Shown piece by piece: positions 17,323-27,598 of a stretch of DNA of 42,006 nucleotides (position 1 is its first letter; each line of letters starts with the position of its first letter). Below the pieces are notes generated by a model, which made no database searches, had not been told where the DNA came from, and saw nothing but the letters and a program-made list of their open reading frames with translations. Source of the stretch: Planctomycetaceae bacterium (GTDB lineage Bacteria; Planctomycetota; Planctomycetia; Pirellulales; Pirellulaceae); NCBI GenBank assembly GCA_024638965.1, contig JAHEJI010000024.1, positions 1 through 42,006 on the forward strand, read 5' to 3'. A program made the translations under genes and the position numbers.

Positions 17323-18663
17323 ATGAGAATACTGGCTTTGATTCTTGTTTTCGTCAACAGCGGGTTTTTGACTGCTGCTGACCAGCCCAACATTGTGTTG
17401 ATCATTTCGGATGATCATGCTTGGACTGACTATGGATTTATGAAGCACGAGCACGTAAAGACGCCCCGGATCGACAAGCTCGCCTCCGAATCAGTCGTTT
17501 TTCGGAGAGGCTACGTGCCGACGGCCCTTTGTCGGCCTTCATTAATGACTCTGATCACCGGACGATACGCCAGTGTTCATGGTGTTACCGGCAATGATCC
17601 TTTTGGAGACGGTCTGAATCCGCAAAACTCGGATTTGAGAGAATCACTGATTTCGAAGATCGACAAACTGGAGACCTTGCCAAAACTCCTTGGCGAACAA
17701 GGATATCTGAGTCATCAGAGTGGCAAATGGTGGGAGGGGAATTATTCAAGGGGCGGGTTTACCCATGGAATGACTCGCGGATATCCGCAAAAAGGCGGAC
17801 GCCACGGCGACACTGGACTCAAAATTGGTCGCGAAGGAATCAAAGAAGTTGAAGACTTCGTTGATTTGGCAATCGAACAGGACAAGCCATTTTTTCTGTG
17901 GTATGCGCCGTTTTTACCACATTCGCCGCATACACCACCCGAAAGGATTCTCAAGAATTACCGGGGCAAGGGTCTGCCGGACAGTGTCGCCAAATATTAT
18001 GCCATGTGTGAGTGGTTTGATGAGACTTGCGGGCAAATCGTCGACATGATCGAAGCCAAAAAACTCCGAGATAACACATTGATCGTGTACGTTTGTGATA
18101 ATGGCTGGATTCAGGATCCCCAATCAAGAAGATATGCGCCTCGTTCCAAACAGACGGCGTACGAAGGCGGAGTCAGAACTCCCATCTTTTTTTCATGGCC
18201 ATCCAAATATCAACCTGCGGACCGACAAGAACTCTGTAGCAGCATTGATATTTTCCCGACGATCGTCGCCGCTGCGGGTGCCCGAATGCCGACGGATCTT
18301 CCCGGTCTGGATTTGAATAAGAGTCTCGCTGAAGGTCACGCAATTAAGCGAGAAGCGATTTATGGCGAGGCCTTTGGACACGATATTCTCGACATCAATA
18401 ACCCCGAAGAGACATTGCTTTTTCGCTGGTGCATCCAGGGAAAGTGGAAGCTGCTGCTGACGTATGACGGAAGGGTGACCAAGAGATATGAATCAACTCA
18501 TCCTCGTACAGAAAAGCGACCCCAGTTATTTGATCTGCTGGCCGACCCGCATGAGAATATTAATCTTGCCAGAGATAATCCTGAAGTTGTGGCAAAACTG
18601 GTGGAAAAGATTAATCAGTGGTACCCGGTACGAAAACGCAAAACCATAACCGAGTTTGACTAA
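17323..18663 (+). CDS. Secreted sulfatase with CRPSL active-site motif
   Basis: Arylsulfatase-superfamily hydrolase, exported (signal peptide about residues 1-18, ending LTAAD). The metal site is IISDDHAW (D30, D31). The active-site sequence is ALCRPSLMTLITGR: Cys70 is the candidate formylglycine residue, but the canonical CxPxR has Leu74 in place of Arg. The lysine of the GKW motif is present (SGKWWEGN), although the usual GKWHLG is altered. CDNGW and a later C-terminal beta domain are present. Length 446 is within the family. The CRPSL variant occurs, to my knowledge, in some planctomycete sulfatases, so it may define a subfamily and not a defect. Substrate unknown; sulfated polysaccharides are likely. 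Confidence 0.92.
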   Translation: MRILALILVFVNSGFLTAADQPNIVLIISDDHAWTDYGFMKHEHVKTPRIDKLASESVVFRRGYVPTALCRPSLMTLITGRYASVHGVTGNDPFGDGLNPQNSDLRESLISKIDKLETLPKLLGEQGYLSHQSGKWWEGNYSRGGFTHGMTRGYPQKGGRHGDTGLKIGREGIKEVEDFVDLAIEQDKPFFLWYAPFLPHSPHTPPERILKNYRGKGLPDSVAKYYAMCEWFDETCGQIVDMIEAKKLRDNTLIVYVCDNGWIQDPQSRRYAPRSKQTAYEGGVRTPIFFSWPSKYQPADRQELCSSIDIFPTIVAAAGARMPTDLPGLDLNKSLAEGHAIKREAIYGEAFGHDILDINNPEETLLFRWCIQGKWKLLLTYDGRVTKRYESTHPRTEKRPQLFDLLADPHENINLARDNPEVVAKLVEKINQWYPVRKRKTITEFD

Positions 18664-18841
18664 GTGGACGCGCCATGTTCTCGATTAACCGCGTGCCCAT
18701 CGAGCCGCGCGGGGGGCGTTGCCCACGCGTTTAAACAATTTTGCTTTATGGGTTGATGACAGAGAATTTGCCAAAAGTGAATTCTGCTTGGCCCACATGC
18801 CATTTCAACTGGCTGATACAAACGGTATAGCGATTCCCCAA

Positions 18842-19936
18842 CTAAGGGTTGGCTTGCAGCTTCGACAGTCTGTTTGCGATCTCTCTTCCGGTCACACTCA
18901 TCGGCAATTGGTTCAGTTCTTTTGCTGACCGCCATTTCATTTCTGCTTGACGGGTCCGTTTTATGCTGCCGCAGATTTCATCGGCCACGAAACAATCGAG
19001 GGTGATTCGAAATCGAGTTACCGCATGCTTGATTGTTTCGTTGGTATTTCGCAGTTTCGTCGAAAGTCCGGTGAGTTTGTTGAGCTCGATTTCCAGTGAA
19101 GATTCTTTGTTCTGAGTCTGCGTTTTGAAACGGGGGAAATCCCAAAGGCCAGTCCAGCGTTCGCCTTCACCGCACAGTCTTACGAGATATTTTGCGCGGC
19201 GGCAAACAATCACCACGGCCTCGTTGATATCTTCATAGTTCATTTTCTTTGCCGGTACCGGTATTTCGGTTTGTAATCCTTGGAGGAACGTTGGGCAAAG
19301 CCGTTGCAGTGGGCATCTTTTGCACTTGGGCGATTTCGGCTGGCAGATTTCGCTACCCAATTCCATCAGGGCTTGATTCAAGTCACCGCAGCGCCTGTCG
19401 GGCAATAGAGAAGTTGAAAACTCCCAAAGTACTTTCTGGTTAGCCGTTGTTCGCGGATTGCCTTTCATCGCCAGCAACCGCGCGAACAGACGAATCGTGT
19501 TACCTTCCAGGATAGGTAATTTTTGCTCTTGGGAGATTGAAAGAATCGCGCCCGCCGTATATCGCCCAATTCCAGGCAGGGCTAGTACCGATTCATAATC
19601 GGATGGAAAGTTTCCGCCATGTTCGTCAACGATCAATTGAGCCGCGGCATACATTTGACGGGCTCGGCGATAATATCCCAATCCCTCCCAGAGTTTGAGG
19701 ACATCCTCTTGATCGGCGGCAGCCAGAGCCTTGACGTCGGGAAACTGCTTCAGAAACCGTTTGTAGAATTCGACAACAGTTGCAACTTGCGTTTGTTGCA
19801 ACATGATTTCGCTGACCCAGATGCGATATGCTGATTTATTCGCTCGCCAGGGTAAGTCTCGTTGGTGGTCGTCGAACCATTTGAGCAATTGACGGCGCAG
19901 TCTCGATCTCCATTTGGCGTCGTGCATGGAATTCAT
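18842..19936 (-). CDS. mutY: A/G-specific adenine glycosylase
   Basis: Base-excision repair enzyme that removes A opposite 8-oxoG. Catalytic E43 (VSEIMLQQTQV), helix-hairpin-helix LPGIGRYTAGAI (120-131, with the conserved Tyr/Ser position as Tyr126), and four [4Fe-4S] cysteines C198, C205, C208 and C214 in C-x6-C-x2-C-x5-C spacing. The C-terminal NUDIX-like domain (about 235-365) recognises 8-oxoG. Unusually, the residue matching the essential catalytic Asp (E. coli D138, in PILDGN) is Glu144 (PILEGN). The start is uncertain between GTG 19939 and ATG 19936; ATG is given here. It follows leuS directly (2-5 bp apart, depending on the start), so the two are probably cotranscribed and coupled. 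Confidence 0.95.
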   Translation of the reverse strand: MNSMHDAKWRSRLRRQLLKWFDDHQRDLPWRANKSAYRIWVSEIMLQQTQVATVVEFYKRFLKQFPDVKALAAADQEDVLKLWEGLGYYRRARQMYAAAQLIVDEHGGNFPSDYESVLALPGIGRYTAGAILSISQEQKLPILEGNTIRLFARLLAMKGNPRTTANQKVLWEFSTSLLPDRRCGDLNQALMELGSEICQPKSPKCKRCPLQRLCPTFLQGLQTEIPVPAKKMNYEDINEAVVIVCRRAKYLVRLCGEGERWTGLWDFPRFKTQTQNKESSLEIELNKLTGLSTKLRNTNETIKHAVTRFRITLDCFVADEICGSIKRTRQAEMKWRSAKELNQLPMSVTGREIANRLSKLQANP

Positions 19937-19941
19937 CACAG

Positions 19942-22779
19942 CTAATTGGCAACGATATTCACCAGCCGATCTGGAACCACAATCACCTTACTGACTTGTT
20001 TGCCGACGAGCTGTTGCACGATTTTCTCGTTTGCCATGGCTGCCGCTTCCAGATCATCTTTGGAGAGGCCACGTGGAACCATGATTTTCGATCGAACTTT
20101 GCCGAGAATTTGAATTGGAATCTCAACGTTTGAGTCGACGGTGAGCGCTTCGTCATATTTCGGCCACGATTCATGGGCAAGCGTATCGGTTCCCCCCAAG
20201 AGTTTCCAAATCTCTTCGGCGATATGCGGCGCGAACGGGGAGAGCAGCAGCATAAACTGACTCATCAGCTCGCGTGGGCGCGTCGCTTCTTTCGTAAAGT
20301 AGTTAACGAATTCCATCATCCGGGCAATGGCGGTATTAAAGTCAAGTGAGTGAATATCGTCGGTCACGGCCTTGATCGTCTTATGCAACATCCGCAGCTG
20401 TGCATCTGAGGGTTCGTCGTCAGTAATGGCTGGGTTGACCACGAAGTCTTCGTTTTTCTCGTCGACGACCATTCGCCAGACACGATCAAGGAAGTTCCGT
20501 ACTCCGTTGACACCTGCCATGCTCCATGGCTTGGCTTGCTCCAGCGGCCCCATGAACATCTCGTAGAGCCGAAGTGAATCAGCACCGTAGTCGGCGACAA
20601 TTTCATCCGGGTTCACAACATTGCCCCGGCTTTTGGACATTTTGTAAGCGCGACTATCGATTCGAATCGTAGGGTCCGACTTCAGCACGAACCCGTCATC
20701 TTGTTTTGCCGCTTGTTCTGGATCAAGTTTGACCAGCTGCACGGGTGAATTGTCGATCGCCAGCACAAATTTTTTGTTTTCGTCTTCGCTGACCTGGTCA
20801 GCCGAAACCCACTTTTCATCTGTATTTCGATAGCCAGTAAACTCGACATCGCCCAGAATCATGCCTTGATTGACCAGTTTCTGAAACGGTTCGGTGGTGT
20901 GCAGGTAGCCGCGATCATACAGCACTTTGTGCCAGAAGCGGGCGTACAACAGGTGCAACACGGCATGTTCGGCACCGCCGATGTACAGGTCGACGGGCAT
21001 CCACTGCTTCTCAAGCTCCGGATCGACAAAAGCCTGGTCGTTGTGCGGATCGATAAAACGAAGGTAGTACCAGCAGGAGCCAGCCCATTGGGGCATGGTA
21101 TTGGTTTCGCGTTTGTATTTGACGCCATCGATAATCGGATAGAGCCAATCGTCATCCGCTTTTTCAAGCGGCGGTTCCGGCCGCCCATGCGGCTTGAAGT
21201 CTTCGATATCCGGGAGGTCGATGGGAAGTTCTGTAACATCGACCGCTCGCATCATTCCAGTCTTGATTCCGTGGTCGTCAATCTCATGCAGGATCGGAAA
21301 CGGCTCACCCCAAAAACGTTGTCGACTGAACAGCCAATCTCGCAGTTTGTAGTTGACCGCTGCGCGACCGACACCACTTTGTTCAAGATCTGCAGTGATC
21401 CTGGTTTTGAATTCTTGTGTTTCAAGACCGTCATATTGGTTCGAGTTGATTCCGGTTCCGCTGCCGAGGAAACATTTTTTCCCGGCCAGCACCGCCTCGA
21501 CGTCAACGTCCGCTTTGGCTAGTGGCTTGATTACAGGCGTGATTTCGAGCTGATACATTTTTGCGAACTCGAAATCGCGCGCGTCGTGGGCAGGAACAGC
21601 CATGATGGCTCCAGTTCCATAACTGGCGAGCACGTAATCGGCAATCCAGATCGGAATTTGCTTTCCATTGATTGGATTGATTGCAAAACTACCGGTAAAC
21701 ACACCGGTCTTCTTCCGTTTCTCGTCTTGCCGATCACGATCACTTTTTATCGCGGCGGCTTCACAGTACGCGTCGGTAGCGGCTTTTCGATCTGTCGTTG
21801 TCAGCGATTGGACCAGTTCATGCTCAGGCGAGATGACCATGTAGGTTGCACCAAACAGTGTGTCGGGTCGGGTCGTGTAAATCCGGAGCACTTCGCTCGA
21901 TGGCTTTCTGGGAAATCCAGTCTGACCTCGAACGGCTTTCCAGTCACTCATGTCATCTTCGGATCCCACAAAGAAGTCAACTTCTGCGCCCGTGCTGCGA
22001 CCGATCCAATCCCGTTGCAGTTTCTTGATCCCATCGGACCAGTCGAGATCGTCGAGGTCTTTTTCCAGCCGATCTGCGTAAGACGTAATTCGCAGCATCC
22101 ATTGCCGCAGAGGCATTCGCTGTACCGGATGCCCACCAATTTCGCTGAGGCCGTCACTGACCTCTTCGTTGGCAAGTACGGTTCCAAGTGCGGGGCACCA
22201 ATTAACCAGCGCGTCGGATTGATACGCGAGTCTGAATTCGTCCTGGTACTTGCGAATGGCTGTTTCGCCTTCCGCTTTTACGTCCTCCGGAATCGGAAGC
22301 TCGGCGATGGGACGACCTTTTTGTTGTTCGTGATCAAACCAGGTGTCGTAGAGAACAAGAAAAATCCATTGCGTCCATTTGAAATAGGCAACATCGGTTG
22401 TTGAAACCTCGCGGTCCCAGTCGTAACTGAAGCCGAGCATTTTGAGTTGCCGCACGAAGTTCTTGATGTTGCGTTCGGTGGAGACGCGCGGGGGCGTGTT
22501 CGTTTTGATGGCGTGTTCTTCTGCGGGAAGTCCAAACGCGTCAAAGCCGATCGGGTGAAGAACGGATTTGCCCTCCATGCGAGCCTGACGGGTGACGATA
22601 TCAGTCGCAGTATAGCCTTCCGGGTGACCGACATGCAGGCCATCGCCACTGGGATAGGGGAACATGTCTAGCACGTAAAGCTTTTCCCCGGTTGCTTCCT
22701 CCGGTGTTTTGAACGTTTTGTTGTCTGCCCAAAAACGTTGCCATCTCGGCTCAATCTCGGCAGGGTTATACTTCGGCAC
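19942..22779 (-). CDS. leuS: Leucyl-tRNA synthetase
   Basis: Charges tRNA-Leu. Class I motifs are visible: HVGH at residues 49-52 ([16 protein letters not shown]) and KMSKS at 713-717. The CP1 editing domain lies between, with [14 protein letters not shown] and the [12 protein letters not shown] editing motif. About 945 residues, slightly longer than bacterial LeuRS (860), with insertions between the catalytic segments. I start at GTG 22779 ([11 protein letters not shown]), which has AAAGGA about 9 bases upstream and matches the family N-terminus; a TTG 54 bases upstream would add a non-conserved extension. Gene order leuS-mutY on the minus strand. Confidence 0.96.
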   Translation of the reverse strand: MPKYNPAEIEPRWQRFWADNKTFKTPEEATGEKLYVLDMFPYPSGDGLHVGHPEGYTATDIVTRQARMEGKSVLHPIGFDAFGLPAEEHAIKTNTPPRVSTERNIKNFVRQLKMLGFSYDWDREVSTTDVAYFKWTQWIFLVLYDTWFDHEQQKGRPIAELPIPEDVKAEGETAIRKYQDEFRLAYQSDALVNWCPALGTVLANEEVSDGLSEIGGHPVQRMPLRQWMLRITSYADRLEKDLDDLDWSDGIKKLQRDWIGRSTGAEVDFFVGSEDDMSDWKAVRGQTGFPRKPSSEVLRIYTTRPDTLFGATYMVISPEHELVQSLTTTDRKAATDAYCEAAAIKSDRDRQDEKRKKTGVFTGSFAINPINGKQIPIWIADYVLASYGTGAIMAVPAHDARDFEFAKMYQLEITPVIKPLAKADVDVEAVLAGKKCFLGSGTGINSNQYDGLETQEFKTRITADLEQSGVGRAAVNYKLRDWLFSRQRFWGEPFPILHEIDDHGIKTGMMRAVDVTELPIDLPDIEDFKPHGRPEPPLEKADDDWLYPIIDGVKYKRETNTMPQWAGSCWYYLRFIDPHNDQAFVDPELEKQWMPVDLYIGGAEHAVLHLLYARFWHKVLYDRGYLHTTEPFQKLVNQGMILGDVEFTGYRNTDEKWVSADQVSEDENKKFVLAIDNSPVQLVKLDPEQAAKQDDGFVLKSDPTIRIDSRAYKMSKSRGNVVNPDEIVADYGADSLRLYEMFMGPLEQAKPWSMAGVNGVRNFLDRVWRMVVDEKNEDFVVNPAITDDEPSDAQLRMLHKTIKAVTDDIHSLDFNTAIARMMEFVNYFTKEATRPRELMSQFMLLLSPFAPHIAEEIWKLLGGTDTLAHESWPKYDEALTVDSNVEIPIQILGKVRSKIMVPRGLSKDDLEAAAMANEKIVQQLVGKQVSKVIVVPDRLVNIVAN

Positions 22780-23293
22780 AGTTAATATTCCTTTGCGTCG
22801 GATCGCCGACAATTTTTGATCGAAGATTTCCAAAGAAGTCGTTACGGCAAACCGAACATCTTACCAAAAGACCCATCCTTCGGCATGACCGCACCCGAGG
22901 ATGAATGGTTCACGTGCACGGTGCAAGTTGACGGGGATTCAGCACTTTCTGGCCAGGTGTCATGATCAAAACTGCGCAGATTGCCTCATTCGGTCTTCAT
23001 GTCAAATACATCGAAGTCGGGAGATTTTTGAGATCAATTGGGGTTGTTGAGACTTATGAGGTAGGTTTTGCAGAGTCGGTTTGGTAGACTTTTTAATTAG
23101 TGAGAATGCGAAACTCTTGCACCGGCAAATTCCAAAGAAGTTCACAAATTGAGCCGACGGCGCCAGCCCTCGGGACTTCCCGAAGCTGGCGCTTTCGGCT
23201 CAACCCAAAGAGTGGGCTTCACAGGCAGGTCTTCACGTCGGGTGAAATTGGCGCAGACGGCCACTTTTTTCGAAATACAAGTTTGTAGTTTTT
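22780..23293. other. Intergenic region between leuS and map
   Basis: These 514 bp are flanked by divergent genes and should hold the promoters of leuS and map. The only obvious structure is the hairpin at 23151-23201. I did not find a convincing T-box, although leuS genes often have one in other phyla. Confidence 0.45.
23151..23201. repeat. Compound palindrome, REP-like
   Basis: GAGCCGACGGCGCCAGC (23151-23167) and GCTGGCGCTTTCGGCTC (23185-23201) are inverted copies with two mismatches in 17. Within the loop, TCGGGA and TCCCGA (23170-23183) form a second perfect 6-base stem. The absence of a T-run and its distance from gene ends argue against a simple terminator; it resembles a dispersed intergenic palindrome. 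Confidence 0.75.
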
Positions 23294-24130
23294 TTGGACG
23301 ATGCGGAATTGATTCGACGCCGACCACGAATTCGACTGATTGAAGAAGAGCGCGATTTGATGCGTGAGGCTGGACGTTTCAACGCCCAGTTGATGGATTT
23401 CATCCGGCCCCACGTGCGTGCGGGTGTGAAAACAGAAGAACTTGATCGCTTGCTTCATGAGTACACGCTCGATCATGGTCACACTCCGGCCTGCCTGGGA
23501 TATCCGGGCGAGAAGTACCCGTTTCCAAAGAGCTGTTGCATCAGTGTTAACGAAGTTATTTGTCACGGGATCCCGGATTCGTATGAACTTCAACCTGGCG
23601 ATATCGTGAATCTTGACGTAACGACAATCGTCGATGGCTGGCATGGTGATCAGTCTGAGACCTTTATGCTGGGCGACCGAGAGGAAATGAGTGGAGAGGC
23701 GATTGATCTCGTCCAGTGCGCGTTTGATTGTTTATATTTGGCGATCGATGCGATCACTCCAGGCTGTCCGATTTCGATCGTCGGACAAACGATCGTTCAT
23801 CATGTCTCTCAAAACTATGATTTTGGCGTTGTCGATAAGTACGTTGGCCATGGAATTGGCACCAAATTTCATCAACGGCCTAACGTTCCACACGTTCCCA
23901 CTCGACAGTCGCAACAAGAACGACTTCATCCCGGAATGTGTTTTACCATCGAGCCGATGGTCAACGGCGGAACAGCCAAGACCAATTGTGATCGTCGAGA
24001 CGGTTGGACGGTTCGGACACAGGATCTTCGCTTGTCAGCACAATTCGAACACACCGTGTTAATGACCGAGGAAGGCCCCGAAATTCTGACGCTGACCGAT
24101 AACGGCCCCCAGCAAGGGCACAAATTTTAG
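23294..24130 (+). CDS. map: Methionine aminopeptidase, type I
   Basis: Removes the initiator methionine from nascent proteins; cytosolic. Metal ligands are visible at D108 and D119 (VNLDVTTIVDGWHGDQ), H186 (GHGIG), E220 (TIEPM) and E252 (FEHTV), and H91 (CHGIP) matches the substrate-binding His. 278 residues. The first codon is TTG: the frame contains no ATG or GTG start between the upstream in-frame stop (TGA 23243) and the conserved region, and no strong ribosome-binding site is seen, so the exact start is uncertain. The GWTVRTQD segment corresponds to the DGW motif before the last Glu. Confidence 0.93.
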   Translation: MDDAELIRRRPRIRLIEEERDLMREAGRFNAQLMDFIRPHVRAGVKTEELDRLLHEYTLDHGHTPACLGYPGEKYPFPKSCCISVNEVICHGIPDSYELQPGDIVNLDVTTIVDGWHGDQSETFMLGDREEMSGEAIDLVQCAFDCLYLAIDAITPGCPISIVGQTIVHHVSQNYDFGVVDKYVGHGIGTKFHQRPNVPHVPTRQSQQERLHPGMCFTIEPMVNGGTAKTNCDRRDGWTVRTQDLRLSAQFEHTVLMTEEGPEILTLTDNGPQQGHKF

Positions 24131-24364
24131 AGCCGGATTTCACGGTCGCTGGGAAACGAGGTCAAACTGGGATTGGATTGGTGCAACTGACAGCAAATGG
24201 CTGACAGCATTCATTTCCTCTTATTCCCAACGTTCTAAGGCTGACTTGCCTGTTCGTATTGAGGCAGTATCTCAATTTCGGTAAGTATTCTCTCGGTTAA
24301 CCATCATGCGCGCCGATGACGCGGCCTTGGCTCCGCTCGGTGCTCCAGAATCAAGGATGATTCT

Positions 24365-26041
24365 ATGAAGCGACTATTCATTGCGGTACTTTTTACGTGT
24401 CTGACGGCACACGAAGTTTTCGCTGCTCAGGAATTGGTTGGGGATGAATTGCAATTCCCTTACGAGGCATTGGTGCTGCGCGATGATGCTCCCGTAAGAA
24501 GCGGACCAGGAACGGTTCACTATGCCACAGACAAACTATCGGCCGGCACAGTGCTTGAAGTTCATCGTCACGATCCAGGTGGATGGTGTGCGATTCGACC
24601 CCCTGCAGGAAGTTTCAGCCTGATTCCCGAGTCGTCGATCGAGTTCGTTGAAGATAATGTTGGTCGAGTCGTTGCCGGGTCGGCGCAAACCTGGGTTGGA
24701 ACTCGTTTGGGTGTCGTTGAAAACCCACTTTGGCAAGTAAAGCTCAGAGAAAACGAACTGGTTGAAATCCTGGGCGAAGTCAGTTGGCCCAACCCGGAAG
24801 GGCATTCCACTATCTGGTACCAAATCTCCCCACCCGCAGGAGAGTTTCGCTGGATTCAAATTTCGGATTTGCAACTCCCCGATGACTCGACAAGGCTACC
24901 TTCGTTGTCTCAGCCGCAGTCGTTCACGCAACAAAGTGATTTGCTTGATTCGCCGTCGGCAACGGTCAATCCAGCTGGCACACAGATCTTGATGTCCAAT
25001 CCAGCCAGAATTGCTGAGTCCCCTGCACCAACGATCATCCCACAAACTCAAACGACTCTTACGCCCGCTAACGCCGCTCCGCCGATTTTGGCAACTCCGA
25101 TTGAGGATGTAAACGTGCAACCTGCAATTTTGCAGACCAATGTTCAACACGATTCAATGCCCGATACCAGCGCCAAGTCGATCAACAGCGGTTGGCGTCC
25201 GGTAAGTCGAAAAAACAATCGAAATTCAGGGATTGGAAAACACATTTCTAACCAACCGCCGAATCAATTTACGGCCCCAGCAATACCTTCACTTGGAGCA
25301 CCATCCACAATCAACCAATTCGCGGATTCGCGATCCGGTTTTGGTCAAGATCAACACTCGTCAGCAGCTCGAGTGGCGAGCGCCAACATGGAATACAACG
25401 CCACAATGCAGCCCGCACCGATGGAGGCAGATGCCATTCGGCTTCCTGCCAACAGCGAATTCGGAAACACCGCCGCCATCGATCTAAACGTCGTCCATTC
25501 CAATTCGATTCGAATGAACCAACTTGAAATGGCCCTCACGAATGAAATGTTGAAACAACCGTCGAGTTGGAGGCTGGATGATCTTTTGCTGCAAACGGAA
25601 GCCGCCATCGAAACGTCGACCGATCCGACCGTAACTCAGCACGGAAATCGGTTGCTGGAAAAAATTCGTCGTTGCCAGAGCATTCGGTCCAAATATCGTT
25701 CGAACTACAATGACGACCCCATGGCAAACACGGGAAACAATGTCAGCTTAAAAGGCCCAGTCGGAACCGGAGTTGATACGGAGGTCGAATTCGGCGCAAC
25801 TTATGATGCCTACGGCTGGTTAAACGAACTCGTACGGGACAGCGGTTCGAGCCCATCGACTTACGTATTGCAAGACGAAAAGGGAAAAATAACTCATCAT
25901 ATTACCGGCGCTCCCGGATTGAACTTGCACCGCTATTTGAAATCAAAAGTCGGTGTTGTGGGTCAACGCGGATACCATCAGGCACTCAATCTTGACCACG
26001 TTACGGCCGAACGCATCGTCGAGTTGCGTCAGCGAAGATAA
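24365..26041 (+). CDS. Secreted SH3-like domain protein of unknown function
   Basis: A 558-residue exported protein; signal peptide about residues 1-20 (MKRLFIAVLFTCLTAHEVFA). Residues about 30-95 and 100-175 form two bacterial SH3-like units (VRSGPGTVHYATDKLSAGT, GWCAIRPPAGSFSLIP; IWYQISPPAGEFRWIQ), which in other proteins bind peptidoglycan or ligands. A long Pro/Thr/Asn/Gln-rich, probably disordered stretch follows (about 180-370). The C-terminal portion (about 375-558) has a helical segment and a compact domain ending in GVVGQRGYHQALNLDHVTAERIVELRQRR-like sequence. AAGGA 7 bases before the ATG is a clear ribosome-binding site. No catalytic residues are evident; a structural envelope role is inferred. 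Confidence 0.8.
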   Translation: MKRLFIAVLFTCLTAHEVFAAQELVGDELQFPYEALVLRDDAPVRSGPGTVHYATDKLSAGTVLEVHRHDPGGWCAIRPPAGSFSLIPESSIEFVEDNVGRVVAGSAQTWVGTRLGVVENPLWQVKLRENELVEILGEVSWPNPEGHSTIWYQISPPAGEFRWIQISDLQLPDDSTRLPSLSQPQSFTQQSDLLDSPSATVNPAGTQILMSNPARIAESPAPTIIPQTQTTLTPANAAPPILATPIEDVNVQPAILQTNVQHDSMPDTSAKSINSGWRPVSRKNNRNSGIGKHISNQPPNQFTAPAIPSLGAPSTINQFADSRSGFGQDQHSSAARVASANMEYNATMQPAPMEADAIRLPANSEFGNTAAIDLNVVHSNSIRMNQLEMALTNEMLKQPSSWRLDDLLLQTEAAIETSTDPTVTQHGNRLLEKIRRCQSIRSKYRSNYNDDPMANTGNNVSLKGPVGTGVDTEVEFGATYDAYGWLNELVRDSGSSPSTYVLQDEKGKITHHITGAPGLNLHRYLKSKVGVVGQRGYHQALNLDHVTAERIVELRQRR

Positions 26042-26116
26042 CCGATGATGTAGACTGGATTGGCGATCCATCCTGTGTACGCGCAGTGAACGCCGGGCGC
26101 TTTCGACAACGAATAC

Positions 26117-27598
26117 TCATGCCGCCTGGTTTCCGTTAATCTCGTCCGATTCGGCTTGTTCGTCAGCGGATTTCTCCGAATCGCCTTCCGCAGGTTCAGG
26201 TGCCTCTCGATCCTCCTCATCATTCGACGGCGCTGAGACCTCGGGCAAGGCCGGCACTTCAGGCATCTCCGGCATTTCGGGAGCGTCTGGCTCTTCAACG
26301 ATTTGTGATGCGTTTACGGCAGACTGCTCTTCTTCCGTTAACTCGTCAAACGATTTTCCAAACACTGTTTGCGACCACAATTCCTCGGCCGATTCAAACG
26401 TCTCGCTTTCAAGCCAGGAATCGAAAATGGGTGAGAAAGGACTCAGGATTCTTATCTTGGCTTGAACGGTTTCTCCATTGACGGTGCCTGTTCCAACCAA
26501 CCGAGCATCCCTGCCCTTTCCCGGTTCCTCAATCCGAAGATCGGTGAACCGGTTTTTTCCAAACATGAATGAACCGTCACTGTTTACATTGATGGGACCT
26601 TCACCCGTTTTTTCACCGTATTCCAATCTTAAATTGACTTCCGAAGGTTGAAGTTGCCCTGTTTTGAGATCGATAAAGTCGACGGGAGAAAATTCGTTGT
26701 AGCTAAGGCTTTTGTCATCTGGCGTTTGCACAAACTGAAGTTTGTCGTTAAAGGTGTTGGCTTTCAATAACAGCCTTAATTCGTCGTCGATGGCAAAATC
26801 AACGACGAAGGGCATATCCTCTGTAAGTCGATGATCCACCTGCGCACGTAACGTTCCTTCGAACCGTTGAGAATTTTTCATGTCGGCGAACTCAACACTT
26901 GGCACTGACACCAAATCCACTTGGCTGGATTTAATAAATAGTTCGCCCATACTCACGAGTTCACCCTTGAGCATTTGAAAACCATCGAACTTGATTTCGT
27001 CAAGCGTAATTTCAAGTTGTGTCGTGGGATTTACGATTTTGAGGTTTGCGACTCGAACCAAGTCAATTCTGATTTCTCGAATCGCAGGTGACTGCCCAAA
27101 TTCGTCTCGCATTTCATCGCCGAATTCATCGAATTCATCACCAAGTTCGTCAAATTCGGATGCGATGTCAGAGTCGAAATCAAATTCGCTAGTTTCAGGA
27201 TCCCAATCTGCATAAATAGTCCCGCCATTGATCGAAAGTTCTTCAATGATCAAACGATCTGAACCAAAGATCGAACTTCCGCCTGAATATTTGAATTTGA
27301 TGTCGGTCAAGTTTGACCATTGGTCGTTATCAGCTTTGAACCTCACTTCGTCAGCTGTAAATCCGGACACCAGATTACCCTTGAGGCCTTCGATTTCGAT
27401 CTCGCCATCTTCCTCGAGAGCCGCTTCGATCAGTTTGAGCGGAAGGCTACTGTAAAATACTCCGTAGAAGCCTCCGCCACATAGCGTGAGAAACAACACG
27501 ACGATGCCGGCGCAGCCGATGGCCCAGCAGCCCATGCCACAGCCGCTTTTTGGATTGTCGAATTGAACGTACTGTTTTGGATCGGGTTTTTGAATCAA
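26117..27598 (-). CDS. AsmA/TamB-like membrane-anchored protein with acidic repeats
   Basis: 493 residues. One N-terminal membrane segment (about 23-48, including three Gly/Cys-rich patches), followed by a sequence such as IEIEGLKGNLVSGFTADEVRFK that is reminiscent of the AsmA/TamB/DUF748-like N-terminal beta repeats. Then an acidic patch (about 140-165, repeats of the form DEFDE[LF]GDE), a long beta-rich region (about 170-400), and a very acidic Pro/Glu-rich tail (MPEMPEVPALPEV and DEE-rich sequence). Start is TTG 27598 with AAGGG about 9 bases upstream; the first internal ATG would remove the head of the protein. AsmA-like proteins act in envelope lipid transfer; this one is short for the family and the homology is inferred from pattern only. 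Confidence 0.7.
   Translation of the reverse strand: MIQKPDPKQYVQFDNPKSGCGMGCWAIGCAGIVVLFLTLCGGGFYGVFYSSLPLKLIEAALEEDGEIEIEGLKGNLVSGFTADEVRFKADNDQWSNLTDIKFKYSGGSSIFGSDRLIIEELSINGGTIYADWDPETSEFDFDSDIASEFDELGDEFDEFGDEMRDEFGQSPAIREIRIDLVRVANLKIVNPTTQLEITLDEIKFDGFQMLKGELVSMGELFIKSSQVDLVSVPSVEFADMKNSQRFEGTLRAQVDHRLTEDMPFVVDFAIDDELRLLLKANTFNDKLQFVQTPDDKSLSYNEFSPVDFIDLKTGQLQPSEVNLRLEYGEKTGEGPINVNSDGSFMFGKNRFTDLRIEEPGKGRDARLVGTGTVNGETVQAKIRILSPFSPIFDSWLESETFESAEELWSQTVFGKSFDELTEEEQSAVNASQIVEEPDAPEMPEMPEVPALPEVSAPSNDEEDREAPEPAEGDSEKSADEQAESDEINGNQAA

Noticed and set aside
18690-18725. CGCGTG...CACGCG hairpin between sulfatase and mutY
   Set aside because: Only 6 bp with a long loop and no T-run; too weak to call.
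24180-24240. Short direct repeat CTGACAGCA
   Set aside because: Two copies of 8-9 bases close together can arise by chance.
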